A DNA stretch of 10,296 nucleotides. Source: Chrysochromulina tobinii. Its lineage: Eukaryota; Haptophyta; Prymnesiales; Chrysochromulinaceae. Shown piece by piece: positions 1-7,030 of this stretch. The first letter of the stretch is position 1; every line of letters starts with the position of its first letter. The position numbers were made by a program, and so were the translations under genes. The DNA is taken from NCBI GenBank assembly GCA_001275005.1, contig JWZX01000650.1, positions 1-10,296 of the forward strand, written 5' to 3'. A model generated the notes under the pieces. The model did no database searches, had not been told where the DNA came from, and was given only the letters and a program-made list of their open reading frames with translations.

Positions 1-594
1 AACTTGCTGCGGGGCCATTGGCCCGCGCTCGCGCAAAACGACATTCGCCACCAGGCCAAGGAGACACTCGACAAGCTCCTGAAGCAGGCGAGTGGACGTT
101 CGAATCGGCTGAATGTGTTGGTCCAAGGGTCCGCGTTTATTCAGCTACTGGAGAATGGTCTGCGGCCGCAATATCTTTTCAAGCAGGCCGAAGCTAGTAT
201 GTGGGACTCCCTTGGTGTCACTTTCAACAGAAACCTGGAGGCAAGACAGATTGGATCCAATTTGCCAGAATCGTCGAGGTTTGGTGGCTTTGTGGTGCAA
301 GCGAGAGTGATTAACGAGGCAACCCGGAACCCCAATGGGGTTCCGGGCCGGCCTTGCAAGCACTCGCGCTATTGCGTGCGCCGTGAGGCTCATACGACGA
401 AAACATGCATTCACTCTCGCCAGAAGATGGAGGGTGGAACGACCGTTGGTTTCATCGGCTTTGCAGCTATCGGCCACCTCAGTGGCCAAAAGGATTATGC
501 GATCCACTCGCACCTGTCCCCGCCAAGCGCGCTGGCCATCAAGCGCTTGCTTTTGGGCAGCTTCCAGATGGAGGAGATCAATGTCTACATTTGA
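1..594 (+). other. Open reading frame of doubtful coding status, possible 3' exon
   Basis: The frame is open from the left edge of the window to a TGA at 592-594 and has no ATG near the edge, so if real it would be the 3' end of a gene that begins outside. The first 30 or so codons favour G/C at the third position, like the real genes here, and read as a helix-like stretch (KETLDKLLKQASG). After about base 190 the codon use becomes mixed and the protein looks like no family I know. A competing open frame runs on the minus strand over 145-633, equally unrecognised. The perfect hairpin at 323-347 lies inside. At most the first 150-200 bases may be exon; the rest is probably non-coding. Confidence 0.2.
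323..347. repeat. Perfect 11-bp inverted repeat with 3-nt loop
   Basis: The arms 323-333 (CCCGGAACCCC) and 337-347 (GGGGTTCCGGG) are exact reverse complements around the loop AAT. It could form a strong hairpin in RNA or a cruciform in DNA. No T-tract follows and the context is eukaryotic, so I do not call it a terminator. Confidence 0.75.
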
Positions 595-986
595 GGCCCG
601 AGCGGGGAGATGCCCGAGACTGTGCGTGGCCAAGTCGTGTGTGTTTTGTGTACTGGGTTAGGTCGAGTCGCTCTGTTACCGCCGCGCGATAACCCGCCTA
701 ACGACCTCCTTCACCCGACACACGACCCGGGGTCGTCGCGTTCCCCCGACCCCCGACAACTCTTATTTGGCGGATGCCCATGCGGATGCCCCCGTGTTTG
801 CCGCATGCCCCGTTATTGCAATTTCGAATAGGCGGCCTGTTAGGCCTCCCGGGGTATCGGCCGACGTTAAGCGATCAAGACAGGCATTTGCCATTCGACG
901 AGATCAGTTCCTACAGGATTCGACCACTTATCAGGGGCACTCAGGGGTTTGAGCCCGTGCGTGGTGCACGACGGGGTGCACAATCG
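595..986. other. Intergenic stretch, no gene seen
   Basis: About 390 bases downstream of the minus-strand propeller gene. It holds C-rich runs near 700-760 and a 7-bp inverted repeat with a one-base centre at 722-736. Short open frames here show no protein-like composition. It would contain the 3' untranslated region and polyadenylation site of the minus-strand gene, but no signal is recognisable. Confidence 0.5.
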
Positions 987-2345
987 TCAATCCACAAAGA
1001 GAGGTGGGCTTCTGTGAAAGCCGGGCAGAGTGAGGTCGATCTCGTACTTCTCGAGGGTGACGAGCTCCAGCGTGCTAGTCTCCCATCGAGTAAGACCGGG
1101 CACGCTGTCGTTGAGCCCATTGCAGTAAAGTCGGTACAGTTTAGGGCGCTCAGAAACAACAATGCGATTGTGTGCCTCAACGCCTGTGTAGATGGGATCG
1201 CCACCAGAGAGGTCCTGCGGATAGACTTGTCGCGGATGCTCCCAACGAATCCCGTTCTTGCTCAAGACAACATATACATTCCATGTGGGTGGTACGACGT
1301 CGCCCTTGATTTGAGTAGGATAGAATGCGACGTAGGATTGAAGGTCTTCTGACCACAACGGATCGAAATCTCCGACGACGCCGAATCCTCCCTCCTCCCA
1401 ATGTGCCATGTTCGGCATGAGATCGATAGACGCGCCTCCTAGAGCAGGTTGCGACCAGTCTGCGCCATTCCACTTGTTGAACACGGGAGTCGTTCTCCCT
1501 GAAGCAGCTGCCACAATCAAGGATAGCTTGCATCGCGACACAGCCAGTTGATGCTTCACGTTGTTAGCCTGAACATCAGCGTGATAAACATACATGTAAC
1601 TGGTGCCTTCCGACTGGACGATCAGAAAACCCCCGTTTCCCATAGCCTTGTCTCCCGAGTACGACTGCTTGTTGTGGCTGATGATTTTGCCCATGTCGGT
1701 CCAGTTAGCGCCCCAGTTGGCCGAAGAAGCCATGCGGAGCGACACCATCGGAGTGTCGCCAGGCGCAATGTCTTGGCTGTAGTCCTCGTGGTGAGTCACC
1801 ATGAGCAGTAGTCCACTCGGCTCGTCATAATACACTGGCCCACCGGCGCCCTGCCACCCGATGAGCCTCGTCGAAGATTGGTTGATTGGAAACGGTGGCG
1901 AGGCGGCAGATACAGACCTTCGCAGCGCAGACGTGATTTTCTACCCGTCACTGGAAAATGTTGCTCGATAGATGTCTGCTCCGTCGACACCAGCCCCAAA
2001 GGCGAATCCATAGGTCGTGTCGCCGTTGCGTGCAAATCCAATCGTGGAATCGGGCCACGCTTCGAGGCCGAGGCGGTTCAGTTCCGAGTGGTTTGCGACA
2101 AGCGTGAAATACTGTTGGCGATACGAGTAAACCGGCTGCTCCTTCGCCCGTTTGAGGCCGAGGCCGAGACCGAGGCCGAGACCGAGGCCGAGCCCTAGCA
2201 CAGCCACGAATGCAATGAAGGTCACCTTCAGGCCGGACGCAGGTGCCACCTCAGTGCGGAACGTAGTCGTTTTCATCGAAGATCGCGACTGCTGACCCTT
2301 AGCGTTGTTCACCTCTCTCGAAGTCACAGACTGGGTCTTCTCCAT
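987..2345 (-). CDS. Membrane-anchored protein with probable five-bladed beta-propeller (GH43/sialidase-like)
   Basis: Two minus-strand exons, 2345-1945 and 1866-987, join across a 78-nt intron to give 426 residues. ATG at 2345 is chosen because it has G at -3 and G at +4; a second ATG at 2276 is possible. The N-terminus is polar and basic. A hydrophobic segment at residues 41-64 (VTFIAFVAV followed by alternating Gly-Leu) ends at KRAK, as in a signal anchor, so the rest is probably lumenal or extracellular. The body has repeated Gly/aromatic beta-strand patterns (GPVYYDEPSGLLLMVTH, FGVVGDFDPLW, YVAFYPTQ), typical of five-bladed propellers of the GH43/GH32/sialidase type. I cannot assign catalytic residues or a substrate, and a non-enzymatic lectin-like role is possible. 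It is transcribed away from the EF-hand gene. I am fairly sure of the gene, less sure of the fold, and leave the function open. Confidence 0.65.
1867..1944 (-). other. 78-nt GT-AG intron in the propeller gene
   Basis: On the minus strand it begins GTAGAA at 1944 and ends CGACGAG at 1867. It removes the only stop codon (TAG, 1943-1941) in an otherwise continuous frame running from 2345 to 987. Splicing is phase 2 and joins SSDG to LIGWQGAGGPVYYDE, a sensible propeller sequence. At 78 nt, a multiple of three, retention would keep the frame but insert the TAG. Weak points are a purine-containing acceptor and no clear pyrimidine tract. The other possible acceptor, GGCAG ending at 1851, would break the frame. 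Confidence 0.65.
2154..2195. repeat. Hexanucleotide microsatellite encoding the Gly-Leu half of the membrane anchor
   Basis: Seven 6-bp units (plus-strand GAGGCC or GAGACC, the last GAGCCC) lie in the first exon of the propeller gene. On the coding strand each unit gives Leu-Gly or Gly-Leu, so the array forms the C-terminal half of the predicted transmembrane segment. Gain or loss of a unit changes the anchor by two residues without a frameshift. Confidence 0.85.
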
Positions 2346-2438
2346 ACCCCCGAGTTGTCCGCGTTGGATCCCCAAAAATCCAAAGTCCAACTTCCGTTTC
2401 GTCGATCAGAAGGTGCGATTCGGTACAATACTGAACAG

Positions 2439-2445
2439 TATATAA
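2439..2445. promoter_or_regulatory. TATA-like site TATATAA
   Basis: TATATAA, followed by TT, stands out in a GC-rich setting. It is about 95 bp upstream of the propeller gene ATG, where it would be read as AATTATATA on the minus strand, and about 200 bp upstream of the EF-hand ATG. Many algal promoters lack a TATA box, so its function is a guess. Confidence 0.3.
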
Positions 2446-2527
2446 TTTGGCTTGGGCAAGTGGGCCTAATAAACGGGGATGCGGCTTTAAAGCACCCGCA
2501 ACGAACGACTTGACGAAATGTACACGA

Positions 2528-2535
2528 TAAATATA
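2528..2535 (+). promoter_or_regulatory. TATA-like site TAAATATA
   Basis: TAAATATA lies 109 bp upstream of the EF-hand gene ATG on the same strand, a plausible TATA position if the 5' untranslated region is about 80 nt. No other promoter element is recognised nearby. Confidence 0.3.
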
Positions 2536-2643
2536 GAAAACCCGGTACTACGGTATCGTAAGGACCCACCCACATAAGATCGCTCTTCTTTACCGCGACT
2601 CATCCCATACCTTCTGACCAACCACCAATCAGCGACCCGAAAT

Positions 2644-3630
2644 ATGACGATCACCGAGGAACCCGTGGCCATGGGCGCTGCGATGCGCGGCCGCTCCGTC
2701 TCCGACGCGATGAGCCGTTTCTCTGCCAACCTGCGCGAGGCCAACGTGGCCTACGCGGCCTACACGCAGGAGGAGGTTGAAAGCCACTTTGCGCGGTTCA
2801 AGCAGTACGACCTGGAGAACACGGGGTTCGTCACGCCGGCGGACCTCAAGGTAGTCCTCGAGGCTCTCGACCTTCCGGAGATCACCTACGCGCAGTGCGC
2901 CAACATGATCGAAGAGGTCGCCATCCTCGTCGGCCACGAGCACGACGGCAGGCTGAGCTTCCGCGACTATTTCGCACTGATGACGTACGAAGCAAAGAAG
3001 TTGCTGGAGGACGAGGTGCACCAGGCGGCCGAGGAGTTGCGCACCAGCCTGCACGAGGAGCCGATCCCCGAGAGCCAGGAGGCGGCCGCGCAACCGCCCG
3101 TGCTTCCGCTGGCCGTGCCAACGCTCGAGGTGTCGGCCGACGAGTCGGCACTCGCAGAAGAGCTTCACGACTCGATCCGCGTGGAGGAGCCCGAGGAGGG
3201 TGCTGGTGCGGTGTCAGCGGAGCCCACCTCATCCCCTGCCGCCCCAATCGTACGCAAGCGCGGCTCGAGTTTCGCCGTCCTCGACACGATTGCGACCTCC
3301 CGCATCGAACGGTTCGAACAAGTGATCCAGGACACGGCGGCTAAGGGGCAAACGGATCCGCGGGCACTTTACCAACAGAGGGCCTTCGAGAGCAAGCTGG
3401 CCAAGTTCAGGGCTCTCGAGCAGGCCGGCGGACCTGCCGCGCTCAACGCCGAGGACATCCATAAGAAGACTCTCAAGGCCAAACTGCATGCATTCGAAGC
3501 CGCATGCAAAAAGGAGCCTCCCGTCGCTTTCAAGGAAACGTGGAGGAATGTGCGCACGGGCTGCTGGCAGCCCAAGAAAACGATCGCCGGGGGTGTCGCG
3601 CCCAAGAAGAGCATCCAAGATTGGCTGTAG
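2644..3630 (+). CDS. EF-hand protein resembling swiprosin/EFHD
   Basis: An intronless frame of 328 residues; ATG 2644 has A at -3. An EF-hand pair lies at about residues 44-115. The first loop, D56 to D67 (DLENTGFVTPAD), keeps Asp1, Gly6 and Asp12. The second, G97 to D108 (GHEHDGRLSFRD), keeps Asp5, Gly6 and Asp12 but has Gly at position 1, so it may bind calcium weakly. The order EF pair, LSFRDYF, then a coiled stretch with repeated helical motifs (FESKLAKFRALE at 248-259, LKAKLHAFE at 277-285) recalls EFHD1/EFHD2 (swiprosin), calcium-regulated actin-binding proteins. The middle (about 125-205) is acidic and Pro/Ala-rich, probably disordered. The C-terminus is basic (KKTIAGGVAPKKS). There is no signal peptide or membrane segment, so it is probably cytosolic. 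The EF-hands are secure; the swiprosin link is inferred from layout. Confidence 0.85.
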   Translation: MTITEEPVAMGAAMRGRSVSDAMSRFSANLREANVAYAAYTQEEVESHFARFKQYDLENTGFVTPADLKVVLEALDLPEITYAQCANMIEEVAILVGHEHDGRLSFRDYFALMTYEAKKLLEDEVHQAAEELRTSLHEEPIPESQEAAAQPPVLPLAVPTLEVSADESALAEELHDSIRVEEPEEGAGAVSAEPTSSPAAPIVRKRGSSFAVLDTIATSRIERFEQVIQDTAAKGQTDPRALYQQRAFESKLAKFRALEQAGGPAALNAEDIHKKTLKAKLHAFEAACKKEPPVAFKETWRNVRTGCWQPKKTIAGGVAPKKSIQDWL

Positions 3631-3865
3631 CGAGATCTCGCCTCCCTAATTTCGAGCACCCCAAACGAAGAGCATCTGTCCAAGGCTCCAAGCGCACCAA
3701 GCCACGGATCTCGGAAGCAGATAGCAGTTCCGGGTCGGACCGTGCGGTCGAGCTCGAGGAGACACTCTTGGAGACACTCACACAGTTTGTAGCGGCACGT
3801 CTTTGGACGCGTCCTTTTGTTCGGGAGTTCAGTGGTCAAATGAACATGATCGTTCAGACTTCACG

Positions 3866-3890
3866 ATGTTCATAAGAGCATGTTCATAAG
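3866..3890. repeat. 11-bp direct repeat in an imperfect hairpin
   Basis: ATGTTCATAAG occurs at 3866-3876 and 3880-3890, separated by AGC. Upstream, ATGAACATGATCGT at about 3840-3853 is nearly complementary to ACGATGTTCAT at 3864-3874, so an imperfect stem-loop can form. The role is unknown. Confidence 0.6.
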
Positions 3891-4051
3891 TCTTCAACCG
3901 AAGCCGCGACGTAGCTACCGTGGGGCGTGCGCGCCGGGCGCGTCTAATAGCGTCACACTCAGGCTTAAGACAAAGGCGAATTAAACTCATGTGGCCCTGT
4001 CGTCCCAGCACAGGGCACATGGGTGTCACATGCTCATCTAAGGTCTATCCG

Positions 4052-4072
4052 ACTAGACATCTAGAGTCTAGT
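4052..4072. repeat. 7-bp inverted repeat centred on TCTAGA
   Basis: ACTAGAC (4052-4058) and GTCTAGT (4066-4072) are exact reverse complements around ATCTAGA, which itself contains a palindrome. A further GTCTA lies at 4043-4047 and TCTAGTAG near 4127-4134, making a small cluster of CTAG motifs. The role is unknown. Confidence 0.6.
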
Positions 4073-4161
4073 TGTCTAAGTTGCCGTCTCACAGGGTTAA
4101 GAAATCACACAATTAGGCCTGAAGGAGTCTAGTAGGTGATGCCCTTTCGAGTTGCACAGGC

Positions 4162-4578
4162 CTAGCTGTCAGAGGAGCGAGGTGGGTTTTCGTCGTCATC
4201 CGCTTCTGTGAACCGGCGCCGTTGTCGCGGCTTGCGCTCGGCCACGTCAGCCTCCTCGCCTCGCGTCCGCCGGTCCGACCCCGAGTGCTTGGTGACCGAG
4301 GGCTGTGCTGGCGGGTAGAAGACGCGCCCAAAGCTCCCGGGCGCGACCGAGTACATGCCGCCTTCTGGTCGGTCCTCCGGCTTGGGCACGGGTATGATGG
4401 AATCCCTGCTTGCGACGGCGGCATTGACCTGCGCTTCCAAGGCTGCCTTGGCCTTGATTGCAGCCTGCCGAGCAGCCTCCTGGTGGGCCTCCTTGTCAAC
4501 AACGATCTGCTGGTCCCAGCGCGAAGAGCGTGCGTTCGAAGGTTCCTCCTCACGCTGCTCTGGCGGAGCGGAGGCCAT
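4162..4578 (-). CDS. Small charged protein, unrecognised
   Basis: A 138-residue frame from ATG at 4578 (G at -3, G at +4) to TAG at 4162. I do not recognise a family. Residues 1-20 are polar (PPEQREEEPSN). Residues 24-56 form a likely amphipathic, Ala-rich helix (EAARQAAIKAKAALEAQV). A Gly/aromatic patch follows at 74-90 (GGMYSVAPGSFGRVFYPPA). The C-terminal 45 residues are strongly charged, with a basic cluster (RKPRQRRRF) that could be a nuclear localisation signal, then an acidic tail. There is no signal peptide or membrane segment. G/C-rich third positions support coding. It is divergent from the lysozyme gene, with 132 bp between starts. A partner-binding or nucleic-acid-associated role is possible but only a guess. 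Confidence 0.5.
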   Translation of the reverse strand: MASAPPEQREEEPSNARSSRWDQQIVVDKEAHQEAARQAAIKAKAALEAQVNAAVASRDSIIPVPKPEDRPEGGMYSVAPGSFGRVFYPPAQPSVTKHSGSDRRTRGEEADVAERKPRQRRRFTEADDDENPPRSSDS

Positions 4579-4710
4579 TGCGCTGATTGTCGCGATGGCG
4601 CGATGGCAAAAAAATCAGCGCAATCAGCGGGCACCTCAAAAGCTTGTACAAGTCAAGTCAGTTTGCCCTCGAGGCATTCACAGCCAAAGTTGTGAATCGC
4701 GGCGCTCGGC
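4579..4710. promoter_or_regulatory. Divergent intergenic region with 9-bp inverted repeat
   Basis: The 132 bp between the small minus-strand gene and the lysozyme gene must hold both 5' regions. GCGCTGATT (4580-4588) and AATCAGCGC (4613-4621) are exact inverted repeats 24 nt apart, with AATCAGCG directly repeated at 4622-4629 and GCGATGGC-type repeats in the spacer. The left arm starts two bases from the small gene ATG, so in its mRNA it would lie at the end of the 5' leader. No TATA box is seen. Confidence 0.45.
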
Positions 4711-6231
4711 ATGCGCCTCGCAGTGGAGCTGCACCTCGCCGCAATCGTCTTGGCGGCTCCGTCGTCGTTGAAAGACATTTGCGGATGGCCGTCGCTGGCC
4801 CCCGGCGGCCTGTTCGGCCCGCCCACCGTCCGCCTAGCTCAGCGCATGCTCGGCTACGCCCTCGGTGACCCCTATGCGGTGGCGGACGGCAACTTCACCT
4901 CGGCAACGGTCGCAGCCATCGAGCAGTTTCAGAAGATGGCGAACATCAGTGCGAACGTGTCCACGCCGGGCCATCTAAACGCGGGGACCTGGCCCAAACT
5001 CGTCGATGCTTGCCTCACCGCGCCTCTGGCGGAGTCGAGTCAGCTCATCGAGGCAGCCCAGGATGCTCTCACGTTCAATGGCTTCGCTGCGCCGGTCACA
5101 GGTCATCTGGACGCGCAGACGGTGCAGGCCCTGAGCGCGTTCCAGCAGGCACGCGGCGCATCCGAGCAGCCTCCCGGAAGCGCCGACGCCGCCACCTGGC
5201 ATCTGCTCGCCACAGGCTGCCAAAGCGGAGCTGACGGCGGCCATTTTTGGTTCGATGCCGGCTGGCCGCAGGGCAACATGAGCGTCGAGAGCCTCTCGTG
5301 CATGCGCGAGCACGGGTTCGAGTTTGCGACGTTCGAGTGCTGGGTGGAGTCGAGCGGGCATGCGGGCAAGTTTTGGAGCGGCTGCCCCCAAAATATAGCC
5401 AACGCCCATGCAGCGGGTTTCGCTCGGGTCGGTGCGTACATGTACCCTGGCCGTAACGGCGACCCGACAGAGCAGACCCGATGGCTGCTAGGCAACCTGA
5501 GCGAGCACTCGGTCGACTTCGAGGCGGTCATGCTCGATGTGGAGGGGGGTGACTGGGCACAGCATAGTCACGAGGAGAATCGCGCGTTCATGCTTGCCAT
5601 CAAGGTGCGTGATTGCTGATGATGCTTGCCATCAAGGTGCGTGATTGCTGATGATGCTTGCCATCAAGGTGCGTGATTGCTGATGATGGCTAATGATTGC
5701 GGCGGATTGCCGACGCAGATTGTGCCGCTGATGATTGTCGCCATCCAGGTGCGTGCTTGCTAATGATTGCGGCGGATTGCCGACGCAGATTGTGCCGCTG
5801 ATGATTGCGAATTGGTATTGATGGCGCTTGATTGCTCTCGGCCATGTATGCAGTCCGTCCTGGAACAGGCTGGCGTGCGTTACACTGTGTACAGCGGGCG
5901 GAGTTGGCCTACGTACTTTGGGGACACGTTCACAGCCTTCAAGGATGCTCCTTTGATCTACGCCCACTACGACCTAGTGCCCTCCTTTTACGACGCCGTG
6001 GCCGCGCCCATGTACGGTGGATGGGAAGGGTGCGTGCAGCGGATTCGGCCTCTGACCGCCTCTGATCGCATCTGATCGTCTCTGATCGCCTCTGATTGCC
6101 TCTGGTCGCCTCTGGTTGCCTCCCTCATCAGGTACGTGGGCAAGCAGTTTTGGGACGGGCAGGGCGCCGAGTACCAGCTGTGTGGCACGGGCGCATTGGA
6201 TTGGGATTGGAGCCCCAAACCTTACTGGTGA
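4711..6231 (+). CDS. Secreted GH25 lysozyme with two peptidoglycan-binding domains
   Basis: Three exons, 4711-5604, 5854-6029 and 6132-6231, give 389 residues. Residues 1-16 (MRLAVELHLAAIVLAA) form a likely signal peptide. Two PG_binding_1-type domains lie at about 40-100 and 112-170, each with the family pattern (TVAAIEQFQKMA; TVQALSAFQQARG). A GH25 domain fills 178-389: Asp182 in FWFDAGW on the first strand, then the catalytic-type Asp276-x-Glu278 in VMLDVEGG, GAYMYPGR, and a closing tryptophan-rich strand (LDWDWSPKPYW). GH25 enzymes hydrolyse the MurNAc-GlcNAc bond of bacterial peptidoglycan. All core parts are present, so it is probably active, acting in food vacuoles or outside the cell. 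The introns show it is not a phage or bacterial gene in place, though the architecture is bacterial-like and may derive from old transfer. ATG 4711 is the only one ahead of the signal peptide and has G at -3. Confidence 0.88.
5590..5685 (+). repeat. Three perfect 32-bp tandem copies of the exon 1-intron 1 junction
   Basis: Copies at 5590-5621, 5622-5653 and 5654-5685 are identical. Copy 1 comprises the last 15 coding bases of exon 1 (Met-Leu-Ala-Ile-Lys) plus the first 17 intron bases. Copies 2 and 3 therefore carry intact duplicate splice donors, AAG|GTGCGT, at 5637 and 5669. A diverged donor-like copy (CCATCCAG|GTGCGTG) lies at 5741-5755. Confidence 0.95.
5605..5853 (+). other. Lysozyme intron 1 (249 nt, GT-AG, phase 0)
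   Basis: It starts GTGCGT at 5605, right after the Lys298 codon, and ends ATGCAG at 5853. Splicing joins AFMLAIK to SVLEQAGVRYTVYSG, restoring the GH25 fold. Reading on without splicing meets a TGA at 5617-5619. Most of the intron is made of two tandem-repeat families. Confidence 0.88.
5691..5807 (+). repeat. Direct repeat of 47 bp, spaced 70 bp, in intron 1
   Basis: Bases 5691-5737 and 5761-5807 are identical, from TAATGATTGCGGCGG to GCTGATGATTG. The spacer 5738-5760 holds the diverged donor-like sequence noted for the 32-bp family, suggesting successive rounds of duplication. Confidence 0.92.
6030..6131 (+). other. Lysozyme intron 2 (102 nt, GT-AG, phase 2)
   Basis: It starts GTGCGT at 6030, the same donor hexamer as intron 1, and ends CATCAG at 6131. 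Splicing joins MYGGWE through a split Gly codon to YVGKQFWDGQGAE, leading to the expected GH25 end. The phase is exact and the stop at 6229-6231 follows in frame. Confidence 0.88.
6051..6120 (+). repeat. Seven 10-bp tandem repeats in intron 2
   Basis: Seven consecutive decamers of consensus TCTGATCGCC fill most of intron 2. The first five contain CTGAY, which resembles a eukaryotic branch-point core; the last two have CTGGT instead. The array ends 11 nt before the acceptor AG. Confidence 0.9.
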
Positions 6232-7030
6232 GCTGCGTGTGTGCAATCGCACTTTCCAGTGAAATCTGTCGGGCGCAGTCGCTGCGCATTGGCGGGGCGG
6301 TGTGCACCGTCGCGCGTCGGGACGCCCTTGGTTAGGACAACCGGGTCGGACAGGCAGGCTGCAGCTCGCAGGAGGGTACAGCTCCGGGTCCTGAAACGTG
6401 ACGACTTACAGCATGGTTGCTGTATGACGTGAGAGACAGTCGTGACAAGACGGACTAAATTCTCGAAGAAATGAGCCATAAAAGAGCCACACCCGCCGGG
6501 TAGGCTTGACGACCGGACGTACACCTACACATTCACGGGGGTATACATGCACCGTAACGCCGAAAGCGACACTCGCTACACACACCGATCACATGGATTC
6601 CGCGGGCACATGCTCGTACATGCTCGCGTCGCCAGCCAATGAGTGTTGACTCAGTGGCTCGGCTCAGAGCGAATAGGTACCGTTGGCTCATACATGCACG
6701 CCCGAGCTCACGGGACGTCCACTCACGGGACCGCTCACAGGTCATGTCACAGGTCCCGCCACATGGCCACAGGTCCCGCTATAGGAAACGCCACAGCCCC
6801 CACTGACGCATACCTGTCATCACGTCAAGTTACCAGTGATTGTACCCCTCCCCAGCCTCTCCACCACTCTCGCGCGTCGGCCTTGAGTTGGAACGGCTGG
6901 CGCGACTGAGCCGACGTCCTCAGACCGCTCACAGGGCATCGGCAGAGCCCGCCGCCAGCTGCAGGAGCAGGGCATGGACTTGTCCGAGGAGCTCAAGCTC
7001 GCGGCAGTCAAGGCAATGCAAGTTGAGGGA
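6232..7030. other. Convergent intergenic region, no secure gene
   Basis: About 800 bp between the lysozyme stop and the kinase stop. It should hold both 3' untranslated regions. Features seen: a cluster of short C/G/A repeats at about 6707-6790 (CTCACGGGAC twice, CACAGGTCCCGC twice) and a possible CCAAT motif near 6636-6640 with no gene to serve. From about 6887 a plus-strand frame reads as a plausible helix (LQEQGMDLSEELKLAAVKAM) before running antisense into the kinase gene; no donor, start or homology supports it. Confidence 0.5.

Larger units (their letters stand above)
2346..2643. promoter_or_regulatory. Divergent promoter region
   Basis: This 298-bp gap separates the start of the minus-strand propeller gene from the start of the plus-strand EF-hand gene, so both promoters should lie here. 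It is clearly more A/T-rich than its flanks, especially 2425-2550. No gene is visible inside. The two TATA-like sites are listed separately. Confidence 0.55.
3631..4161. other. Convergent intergenic region with short repeats
   Basis: This 531-bp region lies between the stop codons of the plus-strand EF-hand gene and the minus-strand small gene and should hold both 3' untranslated regions. A 12-bp perfect palindrome (GCGAGATCTCGC, 3630-3641) overlaps the last base of the EF-hand stop codon. GAGACACTC occurs twice near 3759-3781. Further repeats at 3866-3890 and 4052-4072 are listed separately. No coding region is convincing. Confidence 0.55.

Noticed and set aside
145-633. Minus-strand 162-codon open frame
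   Set aside because: It has no ATG-supported context, no recognisable domain and mixed codon use, and it overlaps an equally doubtful plus-strand frame.
1941-1943. Propeller gene as a pseudogene with a premature stop
   Set aside because: A GT-AG intron of 78 nt removes the stop and gives a better protein sequence across the junction, and the rest of the frame is intact.
2882-3344. Open frames antisense to, or out of frame with, the EF-hand gene
   Set aside because: They are shadows of a coding region with secure EF-hand motifs; their composition is Arg/Pro-rich and meaningless.
4113-4771. Other open frames overlapping the 4162-4578 gene on both strands
   Set aside because: They are Arg/Ser/Pro-rich shadow translations of a GC-rich coding region; only the 4578 ATG frame has a balanced composition and good start context.
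4711-5619. Reading the lysozyme as a truncated 302-residue protein ending at TGA 5617-5619
   Set aside because: A GTGCGT donor sits just before the stop, and splicing to 5854 and then 6132 restores the complete GH25 domain with exact phases.
4711-6231. Phage endolysin or prophage origin
   Set aside because: Two spliceosomal introns and a eukaryotic-style signal peptide are present, and there are no phage genes nearby.
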